Below, piece by piece: positions 45,701 through 54,475 of a DNA stretch of 64,000 nt (positions are counted from its first letter, which is position 1; the number at the start of each line of letters is the position of its first letter). The translations under genes were made by a program, and so were the position numbers. The stretch lies in NCBI GenBank assembly GCA_035609245.1, contig CP141202.1, positions 1,612,001 to 1,676,000 on the forward strand, given 5' to 3'. The stretch is from Bacteroidales bacterium MB20-C3-3. GTDB lineage: Bacteria > Bacteroidota > Bacteroidia > Bacteroidales > UBA932. The notes under the pieces were generated by a model. That model was not told the DNA's origin. It saw nothing but the letters and a program-made list of their open reading frames with translations, and ran no database searches.

Positions 45701-45708
45701 TATATTTG
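45701..45708 (+). promoter_or_regulatory. -7 box TATATTTG
   Basis: TATATTTG matches TAnnTTTG and lies 25 bp before the ATG at 45734, after the upstream terminator, so the secreted protein gene is its own unit. Confidence 0.5.
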
Positions 45709-45733
45709 AACCAACTATATAAAACTAAACTAT

Positions 45734-46351
45734 ATGAGAAAAATTTTAGCATCATTATTAGTGCTTCTCCCTGGGATGGTGTTTGCACTTGGAGGAGGTA
45801 ATGAGCAGCCGACTCCAAAAATGAATTTCTACGGAATCGATTTCACACTCGTAAAGACCTTTGGTGTTAAGGAAGATGTTGGTAAAACGGCCTTAGCATT
45901 TGAAGCAATTAATAAATTAATTGTAACAGAAACTAAAAAGTATCAGTATGGTAATTTCTTCAGGAAATATATCAGGCAGATCGCTCAGACTACAGAACTG
46001 GGCAGGATTGAATCTCTTGGTTTTGATAATGTTAATATTGATGAGGCTATATACAGGGCAAGAGTAATGGACGAAGCCGCAATGCCTACTTACAATAAAG
46101 CTTTTAAAATTGATGATGCTGATTTGGCTCGGCTTATTAAATCCTTTAATACAGGAAGTGATAGCGGTTACGGCGTTCTTTATGTAGCAGAGCTTCTAAA
46201 TAAAGAGGATGGAATTGGTAATTATATTGCTGTATTCTTTGATATAAGAACAAAGAAAATAATTTTTGCTGACAGGGTTTCAGGAAAAGCTGGTGGCTTT
46301 GGTCTTAGAAATTATTGGGCAGCTCCTTTGGAAAAGATATTTAAACTATAG
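45734..46351 (+). CDS. Secreted protein of unknown function
   Basis: A 205-residue protein with a signal peptide (MRKILASLLVLLPGMVFA, likely cleavage after FA or ALG). The mature part has YGIDFTLVKTFG early and ends in a beta-rich block (YIAVFFDIRTKKIIFADRVSG, GFGLRNYWAAPLEKI). No lipobox and no motif that I recognise. It stands alone between two terminators, with its own promoter, between the sugar locus and a large LruC lipoprotein. Confidence 0.75.
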   Translation: MRKILASLLVLLPGMVFALGGGNEQPTPKMNFYGIDFTLVKTFGVKEDVGKTALAFEAINKLIVTETKKYQYGNFFRKYIRQIAQTTELGRIESLGFDNVNIDEAIYRARVMDEAAMPTYNKAFKIDDADLARLIKSFNTGSDSGYGVLYVAELLNKEDGIGNYIAVFFDIRTKKIIFADRVSGKAGGFGLRNYWAAPLEKIFKL

Positions 46352-46370
46352 AGGTGTTTGTGTTTAAAAA

Positions 46371-46408
46371 AAGGCCGGTTGATAATAATAACCGGCCTTC
46401 TTTTTTTT
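46371..46408. terminator. Strong bidirectional terminator
   Basis: AAGGCCGGTT (46371-46380) and AACCGGCCTT (46390-46399) form a perfect 10-bp stem with a nine-base loop, flanked by A on the left and eight Ts on the right, between convergent genes. Confidence 0.9.
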
Positions 46409-46416
46409 ATGATACT

Positions 46417-48873
46417 CTAGTAAGTATATATATCTTCAATATTCCGGTAGCCAGGGATATTAACATACCAATCAGGATATTCTACCCCGGAAGATTGTGC
46501 CCAAGCTTCAAATTTCAGATAAGCATTGTTTACAGCTTTAAGTTCAGCAGGATACTCAAAAACTACAGGTAACATAATACCCCACATCATTCCATCTGAA
46601 AATTTAAATTTATCAACAGGGTGAAGCTGTTTCCCGGATAGGTAAACATTATCCATTTTTGTAGTTGGAGGATAACCCGGTAGATGTACCTCCTTACCTC
46701 TCTGGATATCTCCTCTGGCATTAACAATTATGAAGAAATTAAAATTATCTGAAGTTAAATTGCTCGGTTGGACAGGAGTTGATAGATTTATCTGTATGGT
46801 GTTTTCAGGAGTTAAATTATATGATCCCGGAACAGTATTCAAGAAATTTAATGACTCAATGTTTGTTGCATCACTTACTTTGTTAAACAATGGAATTACA
46901 GCTAAAGATACTCCTGATTCTGTTCCGTTAGATGATAAAGAGAAAGGGGCAGATCCAGTTATATTTTGACCAGTAACAGATGCGATGTTTGAAGAATTTA
47001 TCAGGTCAAGCTGAAATCCAGCAGAGATTGAGTAAGTACTTCCGGAAGCTTTGACAGAATACTTAAATCCAACTCTGGTGGCCATATTAGAAGAGTTTGT
47101 ATATATAATCTTTCTAAATGCCAGAACAAGGTCATTCATATCATAATCTCCTTTCCATGGATACAAATCTTCAAAAGCATATGATGCCCAGCCTGTTTGA
47201 CTTGGGAAGTATGAGGCGAATGCAACAGAAGGATCATTATCATCTATATCCTGACTTTGTTGAACGCCATCACCGTCATTATCTGTTATTACTGGTGGAG
47301 GGGCAACTATCTGACCCTTGCCGTCATTACAAGTTGTGGCAACTATGTTTTTAGATTGAGTATTTGTCAAAAGAGATAACGGGTCAGTAAACGAAGGCTG
47401 GTAATTAGCTCTTCCATTTGTCCCGCTACCCTCTACTAGGTTAGAATAAACAAACTCTATTCTGCCGCTGACAGTAGATCCTTTGTAAAGGAATGTTACC
47501 ATGCTTCCAGTGACTTTAAAAACAGAATATTCGGAAGAAGAAGAAGTTAGAGTCATTCCGTATAATTCACTGAAATTATTGGCAATCATCATACTGCCTC
47601 CATGCATTGTTATGGTATTTCCTCCAACTTTAAGTGTCTGTGTTTCCCACAAAGAGCCACCATGCAGATTAACAGAGCCTCCGGCCCCTTTTAAATCAGT
47701 GATGTTGGCTGTAATATTACAAAAGTTGTTTGTAACAGCTGTGCTGGAGGTTTCAAAAGTTCCTGTTGCAACAATTTGATGATGATTGTTCATCACGCTC
47801 AGGTTTGTCTGGTAGTAGTTCAAAGTTGTTATTCTGCCGCCTGTATCATTAAGGGTAGATGCCCCAACTGTTAGCTCAAACTTTTTCACATCAATATTAC
47901 CACTGTTAAACATCTGGGAGTTGTTTGTAACCTCAAGGCCTTTCCCGCTTTTATCAATCTGAATTATTCCCTCATTATAAATGATGCTGGAGTTGTTGAT
48001 TCCAAAGTCATCGTTTGCAGTAATAGTCCCTTTATTTACGATAACAGCACCTCCTGAGATATTTGTTGATTTGCCTACATAGAGGGAGCCTCCTTCATGA
48101 ATATAAATCACAGGCGGGGCAGATGCATTTACTGTCCCATTGCCTAGACTATTTGATAACTTAACTTTTCCTCCCGGAAGAATCACAAGAGATGCCTTCC
48201 CAATATTGGCACTGTTAACATCATATGTGCCTTTAACATATAAAATGGCATGTCCTTGCCAGTTAGAGAGGCTTATGGAAGCGGTTCTGTTAACCCCCTC
48301 TTTAATAATATATGATTTATAAGTATTTCCGTATATTGAAGATTCGCTGGAACTAAAGCCAACAAAAGAAACAGAGCTATTGTTTGTAATCTCAACATCA
48401 TAGTTTGATGGTACAGGAACAGTTGGAGATGTAAATGATGCATTGGACGAAATTACATTTGAACTTTTAACAGAGACTGCCATGGAGACATTAAGCGTTT
48501 GAGAGCTAATTTCTACAGGCTTAACAGAACTGCTTCCTGTTGGAAATACTTCTTGAATATATATTGTTTTCAGATGTTTAGGCAAGCTTAAAGTCACACT
48601 AAACGGCGCCCCTGGTTTGGCAGCACCGGACGCAACCATTGAGCCATCTTTAAGTAATGGAGATGTATAGACTTTAAGCACTCTGATATAAGAATCGGCA
48701 ATACCGGAGACTGGTGAAACTTGTACATTCAACTTGATATCTTTGACAGTCTTCCAGTCAAAGTCACTTGGAATTTTGCTGGTAGTGGGTTCCGTGGTTG
48801 GTTCGGGAAACTTAACGCAAGATGCGAAAAGTACTACGGAGAAACTTATAAGGATAAATATGAATTTTTTCAT
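46417..48873 (-). CDS. Large LruC-domain lipoprotein with beta-helix-like region
   Basis: An 818-residue surface lipoprotein: signal peptide and lipobox LFASC with Cys19. After a Pro/Thr-rich linker, residues about 180-480 hold repeated Asn/Gly-rich short strands (IVNKGTITANDD, IIYNEGIIQIDKSG, MFNSGNIDVKKF) typical of a right-handed beta-helix. A calcium-binding DNDGDGVQQSQDIDDNDPS follows, then the LruC motif EDLYPWKGDYDMNDLV and a beta-rich tail. Adhesin-like, probably exported to the outer surface. Paralogue of the lipoprotein at 42168. A -7 box lies upstream on the minus strand. Confidence 0.88.
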   Translation of the reverse strand: MKKFIFILISFSVVLFASCVKFPEPTTEPTTSKIPSDFDWKTVKDIKLNVQVSPVSGIADSYIRVLKVYTSPLLKDGSMVASGAAKPGAPFSVTLSLPKHLKTIYIQEVFPTGSSSVKPVEISSQTLNVSMAVSVKSSNVISSNASFTSPTVPVPSNYDVEITNNSSVSFVGFSSSESSIYGNTYKSYIIKEGVNRTASISLSNWQGHAILYVKGTYDVNSANIGKASLVILPGGKVKLSNSLGNGTVNASAPPVIYIHEGGSLYVGKSTNISGGAVIVNKGTITANDDFGINNSSIIYNEGIIQIDKSGKGLEVTNNSQMFNSGNIDVKKFELTVGASTLNDTGGRITTLNYYQTNLSVMNNHHQIVATGTFETSSTAVTNNFCNITANITDLKGAGGSVNLHGGSLWETQTLKVGGNTITMHGGSMMIANNFSELYGMTLTSSSSEYSVFKVTGSMVTFLYKGSTVSGRIEFVYSNLVEGSGTNGRANYQPSFTDPLSLLTNTQSKNIVATTCNDGKGQIVAPPPVITDNDGDGVQQSQDIDDNDPSVAFASYFPSQTGWASYAFEDLYPWKGDYDMNDLVLAFRKIIYTNSSNMATRVGFKYSVKASGSTYSISAGFQLDLINSSNIASVTGQNITGSAPFSLSSNGTESGVSLAVIPLFNKVSDATNIESLNFLNTVPGSYNLTPENTIQINLSTPVQPSNLTSDNFNFFIIVNARGDIQRGKEVHLPGYPPTTKMDNVYLSGKQLHPVDKFKFSDGMMWGIMLPVVFEYPAELKAVNNAYLKFEAWAQSSGVEYPDWYVNIPGYRNIEDIYTY

Positions 48874-48901
48874 TTTTGTATTATTAACACAATATTAACA
48901 G

Positions 48902-48909
48902 CAAATATA
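48902..48909 (-). promoter_or_regulatory. -7 box of the large LruC gene
   Basis: The complement reads TATATTTG and sits 28 bp before the ATG at 48873. A clear -33 element is not seen. The rest of the 174-bp spacer to pabA holds nothing I recognise. Confidence 0.5.
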
Positions 48910-49047
48910 AAGCCATTTTTGGATTTATGTACTTTTTTGACCATATATTTCACACCGTTAAATAATTATATTCTCCTGACTAATCGAGCCGTGTAAAACA
49001 ATTTGACAAAGTGTAAAGAAATGATTTACGAGCTTATAATATCTAAG

Positions 49048-49650
49048 TTATAAAATAAGCCCTGAAAATTTTCCCCAGCTGGCTATTATTTCATTACCTC
49101 TCTCTGTTATAATGGATTCGGGGTGGAATTGCATGCCATATATGTTTAAGGATTTATGATAAATACTCATTATAACACTATCTTCACTTATACTTCCAAC
49201 TTCCAGTTCGTTAGGAATAGTTGTTTTATCTACGGCCCAGGAGTGATATAATCCGGCGTGTAGTTTGTTATTAGAGCTGTTATTATTTGTAAGCGGCCCT
49301 AAAATTGGATCCTCAGCATTTACAAACAGAGTGCTTTTATGACCATGCAGCGGAGTTGTAAGGTTTATCAATTTTGCTCCAAAGTACTCTGCGATGGCTT
49401 GGTGTCCTAAGCATATTCCCAATATAGAATGGCTCACTTTACAAAGATCAATTACTTTTAAAATTGAACCAGCTTCAGATGGAATCCCGGGTCCGGGAGA
49501 TATTACTATGTGAGAATAAATACCTATCGTCTCAAATTCTAAATAATCATTCTTTACAATATCAACAGAATTATTAAACACTTTGTTTAATAAATGAAGA
49601 ACATTGTATGTAAATGAATCGTAATTGTCAATGAGTAGAATTCTCTTCAT
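49048..49650 (-). CDS. pabA: Aminodeoxychorismate synthase glutaminase component (PabA/TrpG-like)
   Basis: A 200-residue class I glutamine amidotransferase: LLIDNYDSFTYNV start, SPGPGIPSEAG, catalytic Cys in GICLGHQAIAE and His/Glu in QFHPESI. It supplies ammonia to the chorismate-binding partner. The pabB-like gene diverges only 34 bp away and pabC follows, so the folate (PABA) role is more likely than tryptophan; TrpG/PabA proteins are often shared. Confidence 0.92.
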   Translation of the reverse strand: MKRILLIDNYDSFTYNVLHLLNKVFNNSVDIVKNDYLEFETIGIYSHIVISPGPGIPSEAGSILKVIDLCKVSHSILGICLGHQAIAEYFGAKLINLTTPLHGHKSTLFVNAEDPILGPLTNNNSSNNKLHAGLYHSWAVDKTTIPNELEVGSISEDSVIMSIYHKSLNIYGMQFHPESIITERGNEIIASWGKFSGLIL

Positions 49651-49654
49651 AATG

Positions 49655-49680
49655 CAAAAGTATATAATTTGCTAAATTTG
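49655..49680. promoter_or_regulatory. Face-to-face -7 boxes between pabA and pabB
   Basis: The minus strand has TACTTTTG (complement of 49655-49662) ending 4 bp before the pabA ATG, and the plus strand has TAAATTTG (49673-49680) ending 4 bp before the pabB GTG. Transcripts from these boxes would be leaderless or nearly so, or the pabB start is further downstream. Confidence 0.5.
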
Positions 49681-49684
49681 TTTT

Positions 49685-50686
49685 GTGATAGATAATATCT
49701 TTTATACTTCGGAGGAGGTTGCAAGGTTTATGGACGATTACTCGTCCAGGGGTATGCCATACCTGTTTGCATTTGATTATGAATTGAATGAGGGTCTTTT
49801 TATAGAATCTCCTCATAATCAGTCTGAGGTTTTATTTAAATTCTCAAATGGTACAAACTTCAGGAGAGATTTCATAATAGAAAATAGTCAAGAGCATCTA
49901 AAAATATTGCATACAGACACTCTTGATACTTATCGGAATAAGTTCAATATAATTATTCAAGGACTTAGCAGAGGTGACTCATATCTTGCAAACCTGACTT
50001 GTAAAAGCAGTATATCTACAGATCTTGACCCGATTACGATTTTATCTTCTACTTACTCACCATTTGCATTATATGTCCCTGACCGATTTCTCTCTTTTTC
50101 ACCTGAGAGATTTGTTAAGGTAGAAAATGGGATTATATCCTCTTTCCCAATGAAGGGGACGATTGATGCAAATATTCCTTATGCAGAGAGCAGTATTCTT
50201 AATAACTACAAAGAGAGCTCAGAGCACGCTACAATAACCGATCTCATCAGAAACGACATTGGTATGGTTTCAGATAATGTTTGGGTGGAAAAATACAGAT
50301 ACATTGACAAAATTTCAACTGACAGAGGGGAGATTTTACAGGTTAGTTCTGATATAAGAGGAAGACTTAAACAAGAATTTTCAAATTCACTCGGAAGCCT
50401 GATTCTCTCGCTGCTTCCCGCAGGCTCTATTTCAGGGGCACCAAAAAGATCTACAGTGGATTTGATAGCTAAGGCCGAATTTATCCCAAGAGGGTTTTAT
50501 ACCGGCATTGCAGGCTTTTTTGACGGTAATTCTCTAGACTCTGCTGTCCTGATAAGATATATTGAGTTTGATAAAGAGGGGGGCATATTTTACAGGAGTG
50601 GTGGAGGGATTACTATCAATAGCAATGTAGATGAGGAGTACATGGAGATGATTAATAAAATTTACCTGCCATTAAGGAGATGCTAA
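49685..50686 (+). CDS. pabB: Aminodeoxychorismate synthase component I
   Basis: A 333-residue chorismate-utilising enzyme. Conserved blocks: FLSFSPERFV, the active-site Lys in SFPMKGTID (PabB-type P-x-KGT), ATITDLIRNDIG, and SISGAPKRSTVDLI with GFYTGIAGFF. The Lys motif marks PabB rather than TrpE. The GTG at 49685 is the longest start, but an ATG at 49730 is preceded by GGAGGAGG and would still contain the YLFAFDYEL start seen in relatives. pabC overlaps its end by seven bases. Confidence 0.92.
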   Translation: MIDNIFYTSEEVARFMDDYSSRGMPYLFAFDYELNEGLFIESPHNQSEVLFKFSNGTNFRRDFIIENSQEHLKILHTDTLDTYRNKFNIIIQGLSRGDSYLANLTCKSSISTDLDPITILSSTYSPFALYVPDRFLSFSPERFVKVENGIISSFPMKGTIDANIPYAESSILNNYKESSEHATITDLIRNDIGMVSDNVWVEKYRYIDKISTDRGEILQVSSDIRGRLKQEFSNSLGSLILSLLPAGSISGAPKRSTVDLIAKAEFIPRGFYTGIAGFFDGNSLDSAVLIRYIEFDKEGGIFYRSGGGITINSNVDEEYMEMINKIYLPLRRC

Positions 50687-51282
50687 AATTCATTGAGTCT
50701 ATAAAAGTGTTAAATGGAGATACTCCTGATATTAATGAACATCTGCAGAGAGTCATCCGAACAATACAATATTTTTATTCAAAATCAAACGAGAAATTTG
50801 ATTTCATTTCATGTGTATATACTGTTTTGGAAAGAGAGAGGGATAAGATATCAGACGGCTTATTCAAATTAAGAGTAGTTTATTCTGACAGGTTTATATC
50901 AGGTACACTTATCCCATACACACCCAAGACAATAAAAAGGCTAAAATTAGTAGAGAGTGATGATATAGAATATCCATTTAAATATGAAAACAGAACAGCT
51001 ATTGATTCTCTTCTCTCTTATAAAGATAAATGTGATGATATCCTGATAGTAAAAAACGGAGTGATAACAGATACCTCTTATTCAAATATAGTTTTTGAAA
51101 GAATGGGGAATCTGTATACTCCGGATTCTTACCTGCTTGCCGGGACAAAAAGGGCTAAGCTTATCAGAGAGGGTTTGATCAGAGAAGAAAAAATCAGGCC
51201 TTGTGATATTGATAAATATGACAAGGCCTACCTTATTAATTCTATGCTGGACCTCTATCCTGTAGAGGCTTTAGAATTTTAA
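50680..51282 (+). CDS. pabC: Aminodeoxychorismate lyase-like class IV aminotransferase
   Basis: A 200-residue protein, shorter than E. coli PabC but like the compact Bacteroidota forms. Visible class IV features are the FKLRVVYSDR strand, the likely PLP Lys in YPFKYENRTAI, and the pyruvate/cofactor site ILIVKNGVITDTSYSNIVF followed by LLAGTKRAKLI. It splits aminodeoxychorismate to p-aminobenzoate and pyruvate. Context with pabA and pabB supports this reading. Confidence 0.87.
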   Translation: MLKFIESIKVLNGDTPDINEHLQRVIRTIQYFYSKSNEKFDFISCVYTVLERERDKISDGLFKLRVVYSDRFISGTLIPYTPKTIKRLKLVESDDIEYPFKYENRTAIDSLLSYKDKCDDILIVKNGVITDTSYSNIVFERMGNLYTPDSYLLAGTKRAKLIREGLIREEKIRPCDIDKYDKAYLINSMLDLYPVEALEF

Positions 51283-51290
51283 AATATTTT

Positions 51291-51533
51291 CTAATCCTTA
51301 AGCTTGTTATGCGATCCGTCGCAAAATGGTTTGTTTGCAGAGTGCTTGCATCCGCAAAGATAATGCTCTTCGCTTTTCTCTGCTTTGAAATTAACAGGCG
51401 TAATACCACTGCCTTTATGTGAACCATCGCAGAATGGCTGATTCTTGCTCTCTCCGCATGCGCACCAGTGATAGCTTGTACCCTCTTCAAGCTGAACTTT
51501 AAAAGGGCCCTTTTTTGCAATTTTTGGATTCAT
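51291..51533 (-). CDS. Double CDGSH iron-sulfur protein
   Basis: An 80-residue protein with two CDGSH units, CACGESKNQPFCDGSH and CGCKHSANKPFCDGSH, each holding the three Cys and one His that bind a [2Fe-2S] cluster. It belongs to the MitoNEET-like bacterial group with tandem clusters. Cytoplasmic, no membrane anchor. Function in bacteria is unsettled. It converges on pabC with an 8-bp gap. Confidence 0.93.
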   Translation of the reverse strand: MNPKIAKKGPFKVQLEEGTSYHWCACGESKNQPFCDGSHKGSGITPVNFKAEKSEEHYLCGCKHSANKPFCDGSHNKLKD

Positions 51534-51566
51534 AAAAAAAGAAATTTTAAGAGCGTTTATAAAAAT

Positions 51567-52100
51567 CTAATGTACATGATCTTTCTCAGCCTCAACAGCC
51601 TCTGCTTTTGTATTATGCACGGTTCCAAAAGGGTGTTCTGCCGGAGCGTAGATTGAGTATAGCAGCAATGGGACATCCCCTGTATTTACAAGATTATGCC
51701 ATTTTCCGGCAGGAATCATTACAGAGAAATCATCTTCCACATCTGCCTGAAATGACAGATTCTCTTTGTCGTCGCCCATATAGACAATCCCTTTACCAGA
51801 TTCAATTCTCAGAAACTGATCAAGTTCATTGTGCTGTTCCAGCCCGATATCCTCTCCGGGCATAATTCTCATTAGTGTAAGCTGAAGGTTTTTTCCGGTC
51901 CACAGAGACTGTCGGAAAGTCTCGTTCTTTAAAGTGTATGCCTCAATATCAAAAACAAACGGTTCAGGGCCATAATCACGAAACTCCACCACTGCCTCGT
52001 TTTGGGCTACTATTTCCTCTGCGTTCTCTTTTGCAGGATTATTGCAGGAGACCATTACAACGGTCATCCCAATTGCAAGAGTAAGTGTAAATTTCTTCAT
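51567..52100 (-). CDS. Cupin-domain lipoprotein
   Basis: A 177-residue protein with a signal peptide and lipobox MVSC (Cys19). The cupin motifs are GLEQHNELDQFLRIESG (metal-binding His and Glu) and IPAGKWHNLVN (second His), so a metal site is likely. The C-terminus is acidic with several His (TKAEAVEAEKDHVH). Secreted single-domain cupin of unknown substrate; it runs with CDGSH and thrC on the minus strand with short gaps. Confidence 0.85.
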   Translation of the reverse strand: MKKFTLTLAIGMTVVMVSCNNPAKENAEEIVAQNEAVVEFRDYGPEPFVFDIEAYTLKNETFRQSLWTGKNLQLTLMRIMPGEDIGLEQHNELDQFLRIESGKGIVYMGDDKENLSFQADVEDDFSVMIPAGKWHNLVNTGDVPLLLYSIYAPAEHPFGTVHNTKAEAVEAEKDHVH

Positions 52101-52124
52101 AAATAATATGTTTTGGTTATAAAG

Positions 52125-53225
52125 TCAAAATCTGTAAGAACTTTTAAGACCCGTTCCTGTAAGTGATACTACTGCAGTCTCTCCATTTACACCCATCTCC
52201 GCTCCCTTTTTTACGGCAGCTACTGCACTGGCAGATGTCGGCTCAATGTAGACTCCCTGTTTTGCAGAAGCCTTCATAGCTTCTATTATTTCTGAGTCAT
52301 CCACGGTTATAAACTCACCTCCGCTTGATATGACAGCATCAACAATCTGTTTAAGTCTGACAGGTCTGTGAATGGCTATACCTTCAGCAATAGATGGATT
52401 TCCGGAGGTAACAGGTGTCTCTTTTCCCTCTACAAAATCCTTAAGCGGAGAGCATTTATTGCTCTGTACAGCCATCAATCTTGTCATTTTGTCAATTATC
52501 CCCGCCTCTTTCATCTCCAATAATCCTAAATATACACCAATTAATTGAGAACCGCTACCAACCGGTATAAAAATTGAATCCGGAGCTTTCCATCCAAGTT
52601 GCTCAACAATCTCATAAATAATAGTCTTGGTGCCGTGTATAAAATAGGGATTCCATGCATGTGCTGCATAATATGAACTTTTAGCCGCTTCTAAAGCAGC
52701 ATTGGCACAATCAATCCTGTTTCCCTCAACGAGATGTATTCGAGAGCCGTATGAGCCTGCCTGAATGGATTTTGCCGATGAGTTGCCTGCAGGCATATAG
52801 ATATTTGCCTTAATACCGCCTCTGGCACAATAGGCAGATACAGAGCAGGCCGAGTTTCCTGAAGAGTCTTCAACGATCTCATCTATCCCCATCTCCTTGC
52901 ATTTACTGATCATAAGTGATGCTCCTCTGTCTTTGAATGAACCGGAGGGCAGCATAAAATCCATTTTGCCAAGAAACTTCACATCATTGAATACCATATC
53001 AACCAAAGGAGTAGTTCCCTCTCCAAACGAAATAGCATTATTATAGTCATTCAGAGGAAGTACATCTTTATAACGCCAGAAACTCCTGTCTGCCATGTTA
53101 AGATTTTCTCTGATCAGAACAGGATGGTAATCAAGATCCAGATAGTTTCCACATTTACAGCGCCAAATTTCTCTGGTAACGGAATACTTTGCCCCGCATG
53201 AGGGGCAAATAAAAGAACAATCCAT
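52125..53225 (-). CDS. thrC: Threonine synthase
   Basis: A 366-residue PLP enzyme. The ATG at 53225 (MDCSFICPSCGAKY) was chosen over a longer frame that overlaps the upstream symporter. The N-terminus has a zinc ribbon (CPSCG, CKCG) of the short archaeal/Gram-negative ThrC type, then the PLP Lys in LPSGSFKDRGAS and the Gly-rich phosphate loop PVGSGSQLIGVY. It converts O-phosphohomoserine to threonine. No other thr gene is adjacent. Confidence 0.9.
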   Translation of the reverse strand: MDCSFICPSCGAKYSVTREIWRCKCGNYLDLDYHPVLIRENLNMADRSFWRYKDVLPLNDYNNAISFGEGTTPLVDMVFNDVKFLGKMDFMLPSGSFKDRGASLMISKCKEMGIDEIVEDSSGNSACSVSAYCARGGIKANIYMPAGNSSAKSIQAGSYGSRIHLVEGNRIDCANAALEAAKSSYYAAHAWNPYFIHGTKTIIYEIVEQLGWKAPDSIFIPVGSGSQLIGVYLGLLEMKEAGIIDKMTRLMAVQSNKCSPLKDFVEGKETPVTSGNPSIAEGIAIHRPVRLKQIVDAVISSGGEFITVDDSEIIEAMKASAKQGVYIEPTSASAVAAVKKGAEMGVNGETAVVSLTGTGLKSSYRF

Positions 53226-53242
53226 TATTAATATATTTATAG

Positions 53243-54475
53243 TTAAAGATTCAGTTTTTCTCCTTCGCTGATAGCCACAACCGCAGCTCCTGTACAATCT
53301 CCCCAAACATTAACAGCAGAGCGTATCATATCAAGCGGTTGTTGCACAACCAATACCAGTCCAATTCCCTCAAGAGGTAATCCTACAGCATTTAGAACTA
53401 CAGCAAGCATAACCAGACCGGCAAGAGGAATACCTGCTGTACCTATAGCAGCAAGGAGGCTGGTAAGAACAATAATTATCTGCTGGGCAATTGTCATCTC
53501 AATTCCGTATGCCTGTGCAATAAATATTGCAGTAACACTTTCAAAAAGTGCAGTCCCGTTCATATTTACTGTATTTCCGAGCGGAAGGCAGAAATTCGCA
53601 ATTTTTCTTGATACACCTGTCTTGGTATGGATATCTTCAAGATTTATTGGAAGAGATGCTGCAGATGAAGCTGTTGCAAATGAAGTTAAGAGGCCCGGGC
53701 TCACCTGCTGCATAAATTTATATGGGTTCTTTCTTGTAAGTAAAGCAAAAAGTGCAGGCAGAAGACCTATGCCATGAATTATACATCCGCCACCAATAAT
53801 AGCAGCATAGATTCCCAGACTACCAAAAAGAGTTGCGAGAGCCTCTGAATCCCCGGCTTGTGCACCTACTACACCTGCCACTACACCAAAGAGTCCAAAC
53901 GGAGCAAATCTTATTACAAGAAAGGTAAGTTTTATCATAACCTCATATATTCCGTTAAAGAGGTCTGTAAGCTGGACTCTTGTTTTATCTTGTGCAACAG
54001 TTATAAAATAACCAAACATAATTGCAAAGAATATTACCGGCAGCATATTCCCATCAGCCATAGCCCGGATAATATTCTCAGGTACAATGCCCAGTAACTG
54101 ATCGGCAAAAGAGATATTTGTCCCTGCTACCTGAGTTACTGTCTCAGACAGTTTTAGATCAACTCCGTAACCAGGTTTGAATATATTGACCAGAAATAGT
54201 CCAAGTGTTGATGCAATTGCAGTTGTTACGATATAATAAAGAAAAGTTTTTCCAGCAATTCTCCCCAGGTCTTTGCTCTCACCAATGCTAGAAACGCCCA
54301 TTATTAAAGCGCTGAATACAAGAGGTATAACGACCATTTTAAGGCCTCTCAGAAAAAGATCTCCTAGCCATTTTACATATTCAACATATTCATGGGCAAA
54401 GATTCCAAAAATTGCTCCCAGCGTTATTCCAATTAGAATTTGCCAGGGCAGAGCCAGTTTGAATGTTTTTTTCAT
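53243..54475 (-). CDS. Dicarboxylate/amino acid:cation symporter
   Basis: A 410-residue inner-membrane transporter of the DAACS (GltP/DctA) family with about eight helices and re-entrant loops. Signature FATASSAASLPINLE precedes NMNGTALFE, the substrate/cation-binding motifs. It imports glutamate, aspartate or C4-dicarboxylates with Na+ or H+. The start codon overlaps the esterase stop by four bases. Confidence 0.92.
   Translation of the reverse strand: MKKTFKLALPWQILIGITLGAIFGIFAHEYVEYVKWLGDLFLRGLKMVVIPLVFSALIMGVSSIGESKDLGRIAGKTFLYYIVTTAIASTLGLFLVNIFKPGYGVDLKLSETVTQVAGTNISFADQLLGIVPENIIRAMADGNMLPVIFFAIMFGYFITVAQDKTRVQLTDLFNGIYEVMIKLTFLVIRFAPFGLFGVVAGVVGAQAGDSEALATLFGSLGIYAAIIGGGCIIHGIGLLPALFALLTRKNPYKFMQQVSPGLLTSFATASSAASLPINLEDIHTKTGVSRKIANFCLPLGNTVNMNGTALFESVTAIFIAQAYGIEMTIAQQIIIVLTSLLAAIGTAGIPLAGLVMLAVVLNAVGLPLEGIGLVLVVQQPLDMIRSAVNVWGDCTGAAVVAISEGEKLNL

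Noticed and set aside
46730-48322. Several short + strand frames across the large LruC gene
   Set aside because: They are antisense to a long frame with a signal peptide and recognisable domains, and none has family features.
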